From Peribacillus sp. Bi96 (GTDB lineage: Bacteria > Bacillota > Bacilli > Bacillales > DSM-1321): a DNA stretch of 64,000 bases. Position 1 is the first letter of the stretch. Each line of letters opens with the position of its first letter. The stretch is from contig NZ_CAKKLV010000011.1 in NCBI RefSeq assembly GCF_918698115.1, positions 62,001 to 126,000 on the forward strand, read 5' to 3'. This document shows, piece by piece, positions 26,947 through 36,837 of this stretch. The position numbers and the translations under genes were made by a program. The notes below the pieces were generated by a model. That model was given only the letters and a program-made list of their open reading frames with translations. It made no database searches and was not told where the DNA came from.

Positions 26947-28617
26947 ATGAATATAGTTAAAGAGGTACAGGAAAAACTGAAAGAAGAAATTAAAGCGGCA
27001 GTCATAAAAGCTGGTTTGGCATCGGAAGAGCAGATTCCAAATGTTGTATTGGAACTTCCAAGAGATAAAACACACGGAGATTACTCCACGAATATGGCGA
27101 TGCAATTAACGAAGATTGCAAAGAAAGCACCAAAAATGATTGCTGAAGCGATCATTGAAAACTTTGACAACTCAAAAGCATCCATCGAAAAAATCGAAAT
27201 TGCAGGACCTGGTTTCATAAACTTCCACATGAATAATTCTTATTTGACGGAATTGATTCCTGTCATTTTGAAAGTGGATGAAGCATATGGGGAAAGTGAC
27301 TTTGGAAAAGGGGAAAAAATCCAGGTGGAATTCGTTTCCGCTAACCCAACCGGAGACCTCCATCTTGGTCATGCCCGTGGAGCAGCAGTCGGTGATACAC
27401 TATGTAATGTTTTGTCTAAAGCAGGTTATGATGTTTCACGTGAATACTACATCAATGATGCGGGAAACCAAATTAATAATCTGGCCATTTCCATAGAAGC
27501 ACGCTATTTCCAAGCTCTTGGCCTTGAAAAGGATATGCCAGAGGGTGGTTATCATGGCGAAGATATCATTGGAATCGGTAAAACGCTTGCAAGTGAATAT
27601 GGTGATAAATATGTAAATGCCGACGAAAAAGAACGTTTTGAATTTTTCCGTGAGTATGGCTTGAAATATGAATTGGAAAAACTGAAGACAGATCTGGGCA
27701 ATTTCCGTGTGGGATTTGATGTATGGTACTCTGAAACATCCCTTTATCAAGATGGTAAAATCGATGAGGCACTAAAAGTGTTAAGGGAAAGGGGCCATAT
27801 CTATGAGGAAGATGGGGCAACATGGTTCCGCTCAACGGAATTGGGCGATGATAAAGACCGCGTGCTGATCAAACAGGATGGTTCTTACACATATCTGACA
27901 CCGGATATTGCATACCACCGAAATAAGTTGGAGCGCGGCTTTGAAACGTTGATCAATATCTGGGGTGCGGACCATCATGGCTATATCCCGCGTATGAAAG
28001 CGGCAATCGAAGCATTGGGTTACAACCGCGAGCAGCTTGAAGTAGAAGTCATTCAGCTTGTTCATCTGTATAAAGATGGCGAGAAAATGAAGATGAGTAA
28101 ACGTACTGGTAAAGCAGTTACGATGCGTGACCTTATTGATGAAGTAGGTCTGGATGCGACCCGTTATTTCTTTGCGATGAGAAGTGCGGATACACATATG
28201 GACTTCGATTTGGATCTTGCGGTATCTCAATCCAATGATAACCCGGTTTATTATGCACAGTATGCTCACGCACGTATTTCAAGTATTTTACGCCAAGGTG
28301 AGGAACAGGGATTCAGCTATGAAGGAATCACTAATTTCTCTGCACTTTCTACTGAAAAAGAAGTGGAGCTTTTGAAGAAATTAGGAGAGTTTCCGCAGGC
28401 AATAGCCGAAGCTGCCGAAAAACGGATGCCTCACCGCATGACGAATTATATATTCGACCTAGCTTCTACATTCCACAGTTTCTACAATGCAGATAAGGTT
28501 TTGGATGTTGAAAAGATGGAAAGAAGTAAAGCACGTCTAGGACTGGTCAAATCCGTCCAAATTACTTTAAGAAATGCATTAGCTATAATCGGTGTTTCAG
28601 CACCGGAAAAAATGTAA
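26947..28617 (+). CDS. argS: Arginyl-tRNA synthetase
   Basis: Class I synthetase charging tRNA-Arg. 556 residues, as in B. subtilis. The N-terminal tRNA-recognition domain covers about 1-110; the HIGH-type motif is HLGHARG within [13 protein letters not shown], and the KMSKS-type motif is KMKMSKRTG around residue 380. The C-terminal DALR anticodon-binding domain ends in [14 protein letters not shown]. No T-box leader is seen upstream; it relies on the ywiB promoter. Confidence 0.97.
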   Translation: MNIVKEVQEKLKEEIKAAVIKAGLASEEQIPNVVLELPRDKTHGDYSTNMAMQLTKIAKKAPKMIAEAIIENFDNSKASIEKIEIAGPGFINFHMNNSYLTELIPVILKVDEAYGESDFGKGEKIQVEFVSANPTGDLHLGHARGAAVGDTLCNVLSKAGYDVSREYYINDAGNQINNLAISIEARYFQALGLEKDMPEGGYHGEDIIGIGKTLASEYGDKYVNADEKERFEFFREYGLKYELEKLKTDLGNFRVGFDVWYSETSLYQDGKIDEALKVLRERGHIYEEDGATWFRSTELGDDKDRVLIKQDGSYTYLTPDIAYHRNKLERGFETLINIWGADHHGYIPRMKAAIEALGYNREQLEVEVIQLVHLYKDGEKMKMSKRTGKAVTMRDLIDEVGLDATRYFFAMRSADTHMDFDLDLAVSQSNDNPVYYAQYAHARISSILRQGEEQGFSYEGITNFSALSTEKEVELLKKLGEFPQAIAEAAEKRMPHRMTNYIFDLASTFHSFYNADKVLDVEKMERSKARLGLVKSVQITLRNALAIIGVSAPEKM

Positions 28618-28620
28618 TCG

Positions 28621-28662
28621 AAAAAGCGACTTGATTTACCATCCTGGCTCTCGCTTTTTAGC
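28621..28662 (+). terminator. Terminator of ywiB-argS
   Basis: AAAAAGCGA (28621-28629) pairs with TCGCTTTTT (28651-28659), four bases after the argS stop. Confidence 0.7.
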
Positions 28663-28717
28663 GGGCGGTCCGGGAGCTTCCGTTCCAATCAATTTTGTTT
28701 TGAAATTAGACAAATTG

Positions 28718-28752
28718 AAGCGACTGTTTCTAGCGAAACAGTCGCTTTTTTT
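28718..28752. terminator. Second hairpin terminator between argS and uvsE
   Basis: A perfect 13-bp stem AAGCGACTGTTTC/GAAACAGTCGCTT with TAGC loop and T-run, 8 bp from the uvsE stop. For the minus strand the T-tract is poor, so it is best as a plus-strand terminator. Confidence 0.8.
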
Positions 28753-28759
28753 AGGTTGG

Positions 28760-29713
28760 CTAGCATTCGACGGCACCACCGCTTACCCTTTTTACACCAC
28801 GAACCTTAGATATATCTTCAACCAGCTGCAACATCGCCCGATCCTTCATCTTAGCTTCGATCATGAAATCCACATCTTGTCCAAGTTCCCTAAGTACTTT
28901 AAAAAGGGGCATGATGAATTCCAAATCGATATAATCAGCATGTGAGCGAAATTCCCCAGCGGATTTTGGGGAAGAAATATGAATCTTTGGTACAACACCT
29001 GCCTGACTCCAAGTGGAGATCACCTCGGTGAGCAGCTCGTTAAGCGGCTCATTTGAAAGATTTGCGAGATGGTGGTGGTAATCAAAGACAAGTGGAATCC
29101 CTTCCTTCTTACACACACTCAGGGTTTCTGACGCCGTATAGGTTTTATCATCATTCTCAAAGGTCATCCTTGCTTTCACGTACCCAGGGAGCAGCTTAAG
29201 ATTGTCATGAACCCTCACGATGGCGGATTCTTTATCTCCATAGGCTCCGCCGACATGGATATTGATGAAAGAGGAGTCCGCAATCCCCATAGCATCAAGC
29301 ATTTTATAGTGGAACTCCATATCTGTTACGGCATTTTGAGTAATCCCGGGTTTGGGGCTTGTGAACAACGTAAACTGATTAGGGTGAAAACTAACCCTCA
29401 TTTTGTGTGCAGAAACCCAATCGCCAAGCTGTTTCCACTCTTTTTTAAAGGGATCGACGAAATCCCATTCAATTTCGGGATGTGTGGCTAAAGGAACGAT
29501 TGAACTCGACATCCGGTAGATTTCTATTTGATGGGCCGTATTATATTGAAGGACCCTTAAGGTATTTTCAATGTTCTGCCTTGTCACACTCAGAAGCTTT
29601 TCCATCCCCTCGTCTGGGCCAAGCATGTTGTATCGCTTGAAAGTAACAGTCTTAGCTGGAGAGGCTTCCCATAAACAGGTGGCGTTTGATACAAATCCAA
29701 ATCTTATTTTCAT
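28760..29713 (-). CDS. uvsE: UV damage endonuclease UvsE
   Basis: A 317-residue TIM-barrel endonuclease that nicks DNA 5' of UV photoproducts and abasic sites. Family features: MKIRFGFVSNA start, YRMSSSIVPLATHP, VSFHPNQFTLF (metal-binding histidine), FINIHVGGAYGDKE, LVFDYHHH and DFMIEAKMKD. Corresponds to B. subtilis YwjD and sits, as there, next to the cardiolipin synthase gene with 28 bp between them. Confidence 0.95.
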   Translation of the reverse strand: MKIRFGFVSNATCLWEASPAKTVTFKRYNMLGPDEGMEKLLSVTRQNIENTLRVLQYNTAHQIEIYRMSSSIVPLATHPEIEWDFVDPFKKEWKQLGDWVSAHKMRVSFHPNQFTLFTSPKPGITQNAVTDMEFHYKMLDAMGIADSSFINIHVGGAYGDKESAIVRVHDNLKLLPGYVKARMTFENDDKTYTASETLSVCKKEGIPLVFDYHHHLANLSNEPLNELLTEVISTWSQAGVVPKIHISSPKSAGEFRSHADYIDLEFIMPLFKVLRELGQDVDFMIEAKMKDRAMLQLVEDISKVRGVKRVSGGAVEC

Positions 29714-29741
29714 TATATATTCTCCTTAAACATTCGGGGTG

Positions 29742-30944
29742 TTAAAGAAAAGGAGAAAGGAGGGAAGCCAGTGATTCTTTTGCTGTACGGACTACATTCA
29801 TCGAGGAAAGCGAGTCCCCGCACAATGGCTTGGATTCAGCAAGGTCAACTGCCAATTCCTTTTCTGCATCTTCTATAAATGTCCGGTCAAATATCAAACA
29901 ATTGATTTCACTATTTAAAAAACAACTGCGTTTATCAAAGTTAGCCGTACCGATATCACAGATTATATCATCGATCAGTATCACTTTAGAATGGTAGAAC
30001 CCTCTCTGGAATTGCATGATGGATGCCCCTTCTTTTATTAGTACCCGAAAATAGGGAAAGGAAGCCTCTTTGACAAGGGTGTGATCTGAATTTTCGGGAA
30101 CGATGACCGTCACGGAAACATTGCGTGCAAGGGCTTCCCTTAATTCGTGAAACAGAGTATTGCTTGGAATGAAGTACGGCGTACCGATAATGATTTTTTC
30201 ATTAGCTTGCTGAATCAAACGTGTCAAGGTCGGTTCAAGCTCATTTCCATTCGAGACAACAACCTGATGCGCCTGCGACCCGGGAGTCAAAGTTGGAAAA
30301 TAAGCAGGCCTACCCCGATAGTCCTCGTTTGTATCGTAGAACCAATCCGTGAGGAAGACATCCTGTAGGTCCTTTACCCCCTCACCGGTCATTTTCAAAT
30401 GGTAATCTCTCCAAGGATTTAGCTTTTCCCCTTGGTTTATATACTCCTTACCGATATTAAATCCGCCTAAATAGCCAATCTTACCGTCAATCACCGTTAT
30501 TTTACGATGATTCCTTTTTTGTATTGTATAGAAAAGGAAGGGGAGTTTCGGTTTATAGCTGAAAGAAAAATGAACGCCGCTTTCTTTTAGCTCGTGAATG
30601 CTTTTGCGGGAAATCTTCTTACTTCCAACCCAATCGACTAAAAGTCTCACTTCGACGCCCGCTTCCGCTTTAGTTTGCAGTAACTTCAAAAAGTCCTTGC
30701 TGAATTTATCGTTATTTACAATATAAAAAAGGATATGGATGGAATCCTGAGCTCGTTTGATTTCTTTCATAAAATCATCAAACAGGATTTTTCCTGATGT
30801 GTATACGGTCATGTCGCTGTTCCGAGGCGGATATTTAATGTTCGTTGCCTGCTTCATAAAGCGCTTATGCCCTAATTTAAGGTCAATCCAGCACCAAGTG
30901 AAGATCAATAAAAAAATAGAAGCAAGCATGGTGATTATTTTCAA
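29742..30944 (-). CDS. clsB: Cardiolipin synthase family protein, ClsB/YwjE type
   Basis: A 400-residue phospholipase D superfamily enzyme with one N-terminal membrane segment (residues 3-22). Both catalytic motifs are intact: HRKITVIDGKIGYLGGFN and HSKVILIDDIICDIGTANFDKRS region, each with His, Lys and Asp. It should condense two phosphatidylglycerols into cardiolipin. It lacks the two-helix N-terminal hairpin of ClsA, and position matches B. subtilis ywjE. ATG follows GGGGGGA on the minus strand. Operon with uvsE. Confidence 0.9.
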   Translation of the reverse strand: MKIITMLASIFLLIFTWCWIDLKLGHKRFMKQATNIKYPPRNSDMTVYTSGKILFDDFMKEIKRAQDSIHILFYIVNNDKFSKDFLKLLQTKAEAGVEVRLLVDWVGSKKISRKSIHELKESGVHFSFSYKPKLPFLFYTIQKRNHRKITVIDGKIGYLGGFNIGKEYINQGEKLNPWRDYHLKMTGEGVKDLQDVFLTDWFYDTNEDYRGRPAYFPTLTPGSQAHQVVVSNGNELEPTLTRLIQQANEKIIIGTPYFIPSNTLFHELREALARNVSVTVIVPENSDHTLVKEASFPYFRVLIKEGASIMQFQRGFYHSKVILIDDIICDIGTANFDKRSCFLNSEINCLIFDRTFIEDAEKELAVDLAESKPLCGDSLSSMNVVRTAKESLASLLSPFL

Positions 30945-31117
30945 AAAAATCCCCCCTAAATGATTTCATTTAGTTTGGCTCAAATTCCCTGTAAGTAACC
31001 ATCAAAAAGGGATGAAGGGAAACGCATTTTTTTTCGAAATATAAAAGGGTAATTTACAGAATTGTCGAACTATACAATAAGGTGTAGAAAATCACATATT
31101 TTTTAGAAAGAAAAAAG

Positions 31118-31145
31118 TTGACTGAATGCTCATTCATTATATAAT
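31118..31145 (+). promoter_or_regulatory. fadF promoter overlapped by FadR-type operator
   Basis: TTGACT (31118-31123) and TATAAT (31140-31145) are 16 bp apart. The 18-mer at 31119-31136 (TGACTGAATGCTCATTCA) agrees with the B. subtilis FadR consensus TGAATGAMTANTCATTCA at all specified positions but two. It covers the -35 and spacer, so FadR binding would block the polymerase until long-chain acyl-CoA is present. Confidence 0.8.
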
Positions 31146-31231
31146 GGAATTAATCAAATTTCAGAAAAATGCCAAATTTCCTAAAATGGTTACCTGGCAT
31201 TTTACAATTTACTTAGAGGGGGAAAGACTGC

Positions 31232-33367
31232 ATGGAAATGAATGGCTTACTGTGGATCAACTTAACTGCGTTCCTACTTGTAACCGCTTACGCCGCCGGT
31301 TTATTTATCTATTTGATAAAGACTCGTATAGCTTATATAAAACTCGGCAAAAAAGTGGAATTCGATAACCGTGTGAAAGATCGTCTTGTGAAAATAGGGG
31401 TTTATGTATTTGGTCAGAAGAAGCTCTTTAAAGATAAGAAGAGTGGAATCATTCATGCCATGCTTTTTTATGGTTTCATCTTAGTGCAATTCGGTGCACT
31501 GGACTTTTTCGTTAAAGGCTTAAGACCAGGATGGCATTTACCGTTTGGTCCTCTATATCCAGCCTTTACCTTCTTCCAGGAGATCGTGACGCTTACGGTT
31601 CTAGTCGCAATCCTTTGGGCTGCTTACCGTCGTTATGTGGAGAAGCTCGTTCGTTTGAAACGGGATTTCAAAGCAGGATTGGTTGTTATTTTCATTACAG
31701 GAATCATGATTACCGTGTTGTTGGGGAATGGAATGGGAATGATTTGGCATGAACATGACGCAACTTGGTCAGAGCCAGTTGCATCAGGCATAGCCTTCCT
31801 ATTCGGCTGGATGGGAACAACAGCAGCGACCGCTGTTTTTTATGTAGCTTGGTGGTTGCATTTACTGATCATCTTATCGTTCCTTGTTTATATCCCACAA
31901 TCTAAACACGCTCACTTGATTGCCGGTCCAATAAATGTATTCCTCAATCGTATGGACAATCCAGGTAAATTGAAACCAGTTGATTTGGAAGAAGAGGTTC
32001 TGGACAAAGAAGGTAATCAATATTACGGTGCCAAATATATCGAAGACTTGACGCAGTATCAAATGGTGGACCTATATGCCTGCGTGGAGTGTGGACGTTG
32101 TACGAATATGTGTCCGGCAACTGGCACCGGTAAAATGCTGTCACCGATGGATATCATCATCAAAATGCGAGACCATTTAACAAATACAGGTGCCGCTGTT
32201 ACGACAAAGCAGCCATGGGTACCATCTTTCGTTTTTGGAAATACGAAAGGAAATAAGATAGCGCTGGCAAGTAGTGGGCAGGGAGCGCAGGAATCAGCAG
32301 CTGCATCTGAAGCTTACAGCCCAAGCCTGATTGGCGAAGTCATTACGGAAGAAGAACTTTGGGCATGTACCACTTGCCGGAACTGTGAAGATCAATGCCC
32401 TGTAATGAATGAACATGTGGACAAAATCATCGATATGCGCCGTTATTTAGTGTTGACTGAGGGCAGGCTTGATCCGGATGCCCAACGAGCAATGACGAAT
32501 ATTGAACGTCAAGGAAACCCATGGGGCCTTAACCGTAAAGAGAGAGAAGATTGGAGAAGCCTCCGGGAAGATGTTAACGTTCCTACAGTGAAGGAATTAC
32601 AAAAGGCAGACGAAGATTTCGAATATTTATTCTGGGTGGGCTCCATGGGCTCGTACGATAACCGAAGCCAGAAGATTGCCCTTTCTTTTGCTAAGTTAAT
32701 GAATCAAGCGGGCGTCAAATTTGCCATTCTGGGCAATAAGGAGAAAAACTCAGGGGACACTCCTCGCCGATTGGGTAATGAGTTTGTTTTCCAGGAGCTT
32801 GCCATGAAAAATATCGAAGAATTCCAGAAGAATGAGATCAAGAAAATCGTAACGATTGATCCACATGCATACAATATCTTTAAGAATGAGTATCCGGATT
32901 TTGGTTTGGAAGCGGAAGTGTATCACCATACTGAATTGTTAGCCAAACTAGTAAGCGAGGGCAGATTGGTGCCGCAGTATCCGGTGAATGAAACGATTAC
33001 ATTCCACGATTCCTGTTACTTGGGAAGGTACAATGAGGTGTATAGCCCACCGCGTGAAATCTTACAATCCATTGATGGTGTAAAACTTATTGAGATGGAG
33101 CGTAACCGCGAAAAAGGCATGTGCTGTGGAGCTGGAGGCGGTTTGATGTGGATGGAAGAGGAAACCGGAAACCGCATTAATGTTGCACGTACAGAACAAG
33201 CACTGGCCGTCAGCCCAACAGTTATCAGTTCCGGATGTCCTTATTGCCTGACCATGCTATCTGATGGAACGAAAGCAAAAGAAGTTGAAGAAAACGTTAA
33301 AACATATGATGTAGCTGAATTACTCGAAAAAGCGGTCATTGGTGAAAATAAAACGATGGCATCTTAA
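31232..33367 (+). CDS. fadF: Membrane iron-sulfur oxidoreductase FadF (YwjF)
   Basis: A 711-residue protein believed to carry electrons of acyl-CoA dehydrogenase/ETF into the quinone pool during beta-oxidation. Residues 1-230 form about six membrane segments similar to a NarI-type cytochrome b domain. Two 4Fe-4S motifs follow: CVECGRCTNMCP and CTTCRNCEDQCP. The C-terminal half carries heterodisulfide-reductase-like CCG motifs (HDSCYLGRYN, CCGAGGG, SGCPYCLTM). ATG follows AGAGGGGG. A FadR-type operator lies in its promoter and the acyl-CoA catabolic operon is immediately downstream, both supporting the role. Confidence 0.92.
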   Translation: MEMNGLLWINLTAFLLVTAYAAGLFIYLIKTRIAYIKLGKKVEFDNRVKDRLVKIGVYVFGQKKLFKDKKSGIIHAMLFYGFILVQFGALDFFVKGLRPGWHLPFGPLYPAFTFFQEIVTLTVLVAILWAAYRRYVEKLVRLKRDFKAGLVVIFITGIMITVLLGNGMGMIWHEHDATWSEPVASGIAFLFGWMGTTAATAVFYVAWWLHLLIILSFLVYIPQSKHAHLIAGPINVFLNRMDNPGKLKPVDLEEEVLDKEGNQYYGAKYIEDLTQYQMVDLYACVECGRCTNMCPATGTGKMLSPMDIIIKMRDHLTNTGAAVTTKQPWVPSFVFGNTKGNKIALASSGQGAQESAAASEAYSPSLIGEVITEEELWACTTCRNCEDQCPVMNEHVDKIIDMRRYLVLTEGRLDPDAQRAMTNIERQGNPWGLNRKEREDWRSLREDVNVPTVKELQKADEDFEYLFWVGSMGSYDNRSQKIALSFAKLMNQAGVKFAILGNKEKNSGDTPRRLGNEFVFQELAMKNIEEFQKNEIKKIVTIDPHAYNIFKNEYPDFGLEAEVYHHTELLAKLVSEGRLVPQYPVNETITFHDSCYLGRYNEVYSPPREILQSIDGVKLIEMERNREKGMCCGAGGGLMWMEEETGNRINVARTEQALAVSPTVISSGCPYCLTMLSDGTKAKEVEENVKTYDVAELLEKAVIGENKTMAS

Positions 33368-33377
33368 TTTATAAGAC

Positions 33378-33432
33378 AATTGCCTGCTTCTTCTATAATG
33401 ATATGGATGTAATGGAAGCAGGCAATTTTTTA
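33378..33432 (+). terminator. Terminator of fadF
   Basis: AATTGCCTGCTTC (33378-33390) pairs with GAAGCAGGCAATT (33415-33427) over a 24-base loop, followed by T residues. Confidence 0.8.
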
Positions 33433-33482
33433 TTATTTACAAACAAAATATTTTCATTTATGTAAAAAATATGTAAGATGAT

Positions 33483-33536
33483 ATTAAGCGCTTACAAAAC
33501 TATTTTTTTTAACTCTATATTGAGCGAGCGTTCAAT
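33483..33536 (+). promoter_or_regulatory. Promoter of the thiolase-icmF operon with cre-like site and palindrome
   Basis: A TTACAA -35 (33492-33497) and TATATT -10 (33516-33521) are 18 bp apart. ATTAAGCGCTTACA (33483-33496) matches the CcpA cre consensus TGWAANCGNTNWCA except at its first two bases and overlaps the -35. A palindrome ATTGAGCGAGCGTTCAAT (33519-33536; 7 of 9 half-site bases pair) overlaps the -10 end. It departs from the FadR box, so the TetR regulator encoded in this operon is a good candidate to bind it. Confidence 0.7.
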
Positions 33537-33560
33537 CAATGTTACTTAAAGGAGGAAATA

Positions 33561-34754
33561 ATGATGTCAAAAACAGTGATTATTAGTGGTGTGAGAACAC
33601 CTTTTGGTAAATTTGGCGGAGGTCTTAGCAGTTTGACAGCATCACAGCTTGGTGGAATAGCAATCAAAGAGGCACTTGAGCGGGCAGGGATTGAAGGCAG
33701 CCAGGTAGACGAGGTCATCATGGGGAATGTGCTTCAAGCGGGCCAGGGACAAATACCGTCACGGCAGGCGGCTCGTCATGCCGGCATGCCTTGGGAAGTG
33801 AAAACGGAAACGATCAATAAAGTGTGTGCATCAGGACTTCGCAGTGTCACATTGGCTGATCAGATCATTCGCTTAGGTGAAGAAGAAATCATTGTTGCAG
33901 GCGGGATGGAATCGATGAGCAATGCACCATATATTCTTCCAAAAGCGAGATGGGGCTTAAAGATGGGGGATGCACAGCTGAAGGATACAATGATTTCGGA
34001 CGGACTTAGCTGCAGCTTTACAGGCGTTCATATGGGCACTTACGGAAACAGCACGGCTGAGGATCTTGAAATCTCCCGTGAGGAACAGGATAGCTGGGCT
34101 TATGAAAGTCATCAAAAAGCGATAAAGGCCATCGATGGCGGCATTCTTGCGGAAGAAATCGTTGCAGTACACGTCCCGGTTAGAAAGGGCGAACCAATTA
34201 CCATTGAACATGATGAAGCTCCAAGAAAAGATACATCTGCTGGAAAGTTAGCTAAATTAGGCCCAGCTTTTAATAACGAGGGTACCATTACGGCAGGTAA
34301 TGCACCAGGCGTCAATGATGGTGCAGGAGCACTCGTATTGATGAGTGAGGAACGTGCGGAAAAAGAAGGGAAAACGCCTTTTGCTTATATATTAGCTCAT
34401 GCTGAAGTGGCTGTAGAGGCGAAGGACTTTCCTAAGACTCCAGGTTTGGTTATAAATGAACTTCTGAAGAAGACAGGTAAATCGATAGAGGACATTGATC
34501 TATTTGAGGTGAACGAAGCATTTGCAGCGGTGGCACTAGCCAGTGGGAAAATTGCCAACATTGAGCCGGGAAAAGTGAATGTTAACGGAGGGGCTGTAGC
34601 ACTAGGTCATCCAATCGGGGCTAGCGGGGCACGCATCATCATCACGCTGATGCATGAACTGAAACGCCGTGGAGGAGGATTAGGCATTGCAGCAATCTGT
34701 AGTGGCGGCGGACAGGGAGATGCCATTCTAATCGAAGTGCCAAAGCAAGGATGA
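33561..34754 (+). CDS. Acetyl-CoA C-acetyltransferase (thiolase)
   Basis: A 397-residue degradative/biosynthetic thiolase, cleaving acetoacetyl-CoA (or 3-ketoacyl-CoA) with CoA. The nucleophilic cysteine is in [10 protein letters not shown] (about 90), with [19 protein letters not shown] (catalytic His) and CSGGGQG (second Cys) at the end. ATG ATG follows AAAGGAGG; either ATG fits. First gene of the operon thiolase, hydroxyacyl dehydrogenase, two acyl-CoA dehydrogenases, TetR, icmF. Related to MmgA/AtoB; chain-length preference is not readable from sequence. Confidence 0.93.
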   Translation: MMSKTVIISGVRTPFGKFGGGLSSLTASQLGGIAIKEALERAGIEGSQVDEVIMGNVLQAGQGQIPSRQAARHAGMPWEVKTETINKVCASGLRSVTLADQIIRLGEEEIIVAGGMESMSNAPYILPKARWGLKMGDAQLKDTMISDGLSCSFTGVHMGTYGNSTAEDLEISREEQDSWAYESHQKAIKAIDGGILAEEIVAVHVPVRKGEPITIEHDEAPRKDTSAGKLAKLGPAFNNEGTITAGNAPGVNDGAGALVLMSEERAEKEGKTPFAYILAHAEVAVEAKDFPKTPGLVINELLKKTGKSIEDIDLFEVNEAFAAVALASGKIANIEPGKVNVNGGAVALGHPIGASGARIIITLMHELKRRGGGLGIAAICSGGGQGDAILIEVPKQG

Positions 34755-34784
34755 TAGTTTCATAGATAATGAGGAGGGATTTTC

Positions 34785-35636
34785 ATGAGCATTCAAAAAG
34801 TGATGGTCATTGGCGCGGGACAGATGGGTTCTGGCATTGCCCAGGTTTGCGCAATGAGCGGTTATGAGGTTCTTTTACATGATTTAAAAGATGAATACGT
34901 AGAAAAAGGCTTAGGGACAATTTCCAAGAACCTTTCCCGGCAAGTTGAAAAAGGAAAAATGGAAGCAAAGGATAAAGATGCAACACTTTCCCGGCTGACT
35001 TCGTCGACGGATTTAAAAAATGCAGCTGAGGTTGATTTAGTGATTGAAGCGGCAGTGGAAAATATGGAGATAAAAACAAAAATATTCGCAGAGTTGGATG
35101 AAATCACGCCACAACATGTAATTCTTGCATCCAATACTTCTTCACTTCCGATAACAGAGATAGCAGCTGCTACGAAAAGACCGGATAAGGTAATTGGCAT
35201 GCATTTTATGAACCCAGTGCCAGTCATGAAGCTCGTTGAGATCATCCGCGGCCTTGCTACAGCGGATGAAGTGTATAAAAAGGTTGAAAATATGGCCGAA
35301 ACCTTGAACAAGGTACCGGTGGAAGTCAATGATTTCCCAGGTTTTGTAGCGAATCGGATTTTGATGCCAATGATAAACGAGGCCATTTATACCCTTTATG
35401 AGGGCGTTGCCACTAAAGAGGCGATTGATGATGTGATGAAGCTAGGAATGAACCATCCGATGGGCCCGCTAACGCTAGCTGACTTCATTGGGCTCGACAC
35501 ATGCTTATACATAATGGAAACCCTTCACCAAGGGTTGGGAGACGATAAATACAGACCGTGTCCCCTGTTAAGGAAGTATGTAAAAGCAGGATGGCTAGGC
35601 AAGAAGTCAGGACGGGGCTTTTACGAATATAACTAA
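34785..35636 (+). CDS. 3-hydroxybutyryl-CoA dehydrogenase
   Basis: A 283-residue NAD-dependent short-chain 3-hydroxyacyl-CoA dehydrogenase. The dinucleotide loop [14 protein letters not shown] opens the protein; [27 protein letters not shown] (catalytic His) and [17 protein letters not shown] follow. Length is as for Hbd/MmgB. Thirty bases after the thiolase stop. Together they perform the last two oxidative steps of short-chain acyl-CoA degradation. Confidence 0.94.
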   Translation: MSIQKVMVIGAGQMGSGIAQVCAMSGYEVLLHDLKDEYVEKGLGTISKNLSRQVEKGKMEAKDKDATLSRLTSSTDLKNAAEVDLVIEAAVENMEIKTKIFAELDEITPQHVILASNTSSLPITEIAAATKRPDKVIGMHFMNPVPVMKLVEIIRGLATADEVYKKVENMAETLNKVPVEVNDFPGFVANRILMPMINEAIYTLYEGVATKEAIDDVMKLGMNHPMGPLTLADFIGLDTCLYIMETLHQGLGDDKYRPCPLLRKYVKAGWLGKKSGRGFYEYN

Positions 35637-35671
35637 TCATAGAAAGATTTGCAGCTAGGGAGGGATGAAGG

Positions 35672-36808
35672 ATGGATTTAAAGTTTACAGAAGAACAGGA
35701 AATGATGCGGAAAATGGTAAGCGCTTTTGCGGAGAATGAGATTACCCCTCATATCGAGGCAATGGAAACAGGCGTGTTTCCAAAAACAATTCTGCAAAAA
35801 ATGGGTGAGCTTGGTATGATGGGAATCCCGATTTCAGAAGAATACGGTGGCGCGGGTATGGACTTCATGTCTTATATCATCGCCATTAACGAGATTTCCA
35901 AAGTAAGTCCAACTCTCGGTGTCATACTGTCCGTTCATACTTCTGTTGGAACAAATCCAATCGTTTATTTTGGAACGGAAGAGCAGAAGCGAAAGTATGT
36001 GCCTAAGTTAGCCGCTGGTAAATATTTAGGCGCCTTTTGCTTGACTGAGCAAAGCTCAGGTTCCGATGCTGCGAGTTTGAAATCGAAGGCAGTGGCAGTA
36101 AAGGAAGGCGGAGAATATCGAATAAATGGGTCCAAGGTTTTTATCACCAATGGTGGGGAAGCGGATGTGTTTATTGTTTTTGCTTCAACCGACCCTCAGA
36201 AGGGAAGCAAGGGAATTTCTGCTTTTATCGTAGAAAAAGGGACTCCAGGCTTAATCATCGGTAAAGATGAACGTAAAATGGGCCTTCATGGATCGAGCAC
36301 TGTACAGGTGACGTTCGAGGATATGAAAGTGCCTGATGCCAATCTCTTAGGCAAAGAAGGTGAAGGCTTTAAGATCGCAATGGCCAACTTGGATGCTGGA
36401 AGGATAGGCATTGCTTCTCAAGCTCTGGGAATTGCGGAAGGCGCCATGGAACATGCTGTCCAATATGCAAAAGACAGAGTTCAATTTGGCAAACCTATTG
36501 CAGCACAACAGGGGATTGGTTTCAAGCTTGCTGAAATGGCAACGAGTATAGAAGCTTCAAGGTTACTAGTCTATCGCGCGGCTTTTTTACGCTCACAGGG
36601 ATTGAAGTGCGGTAAAGAGGCGGCCATGGCTAAGCTATTCGCTTCGAGGACGGCTGTTGATGTGACGATAGAAGCAGTCCAGGTATTCGGAGGGTATGGA
36701 TATACAACGGAGTATCCGGTCGAACGCTATTTCAGGGATGCAAAGATAACCGAAATTTATGAAGGAACCAGTGAAATACAGAGAATGGTCATAAGTAAGA
36801 ATCTATAA
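35672..36808 (+). CDS. Acyl-CoA dehydrogenase (first of a tandem pair)
   Basis: A 378-residue FAD-dependent acyl-CoA dehydrogenase introducing the alpha-beta double bond and passing electrons to ETF. It begins [16 protein letters not shown], has the FAD/substrate loops [12 protein letters not shown] and [12 protein letters not shown], and ends with the catalytic-glutamate motif [13 protein letters not shown], placing the base as in short/branched-chain enzymes. Behind GGGAGG. The next gene is a paralogue, clearly diverged along its length, so the two probably handle different acyl chains. Confidence 0.92.
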   Translation: MDLKFTEEQEMMRKMVSAFAENEITPHIEAMETGVFPKTILQKMGELGMMGIPISEEYGGAGMDFMSYIIAINEISKVSPTLGVILSVHTSVGTNPIVYFGTEEQKRKYVPKLAAGKYLGAFCLTEQSSGSDAASLKSKAVAVKEGGEYRINGSKVFITNGGEADVFIVFASTDPQKGSKGISAFIVEKGTPGLIIGKDERKMGLHGSSTVQVTFEDMKVPDANLLGKEGEGFKIAMANLDAGRIGIASQALGIAEGAMEHAVQYAKDRVQFGKPIAAQQGIGFKLAEMATSIEASRLLVYRAAFLRSQGLKCGKEAAMAKLFASRTAVDVTIEAVQVFGGYGYTTEYPVERYFRDAKITEIYEGTSEIQRMVISKNL

Positions 36809-36837
36809 TACAACGAAAAAGACGGGGGAAGATAGCC

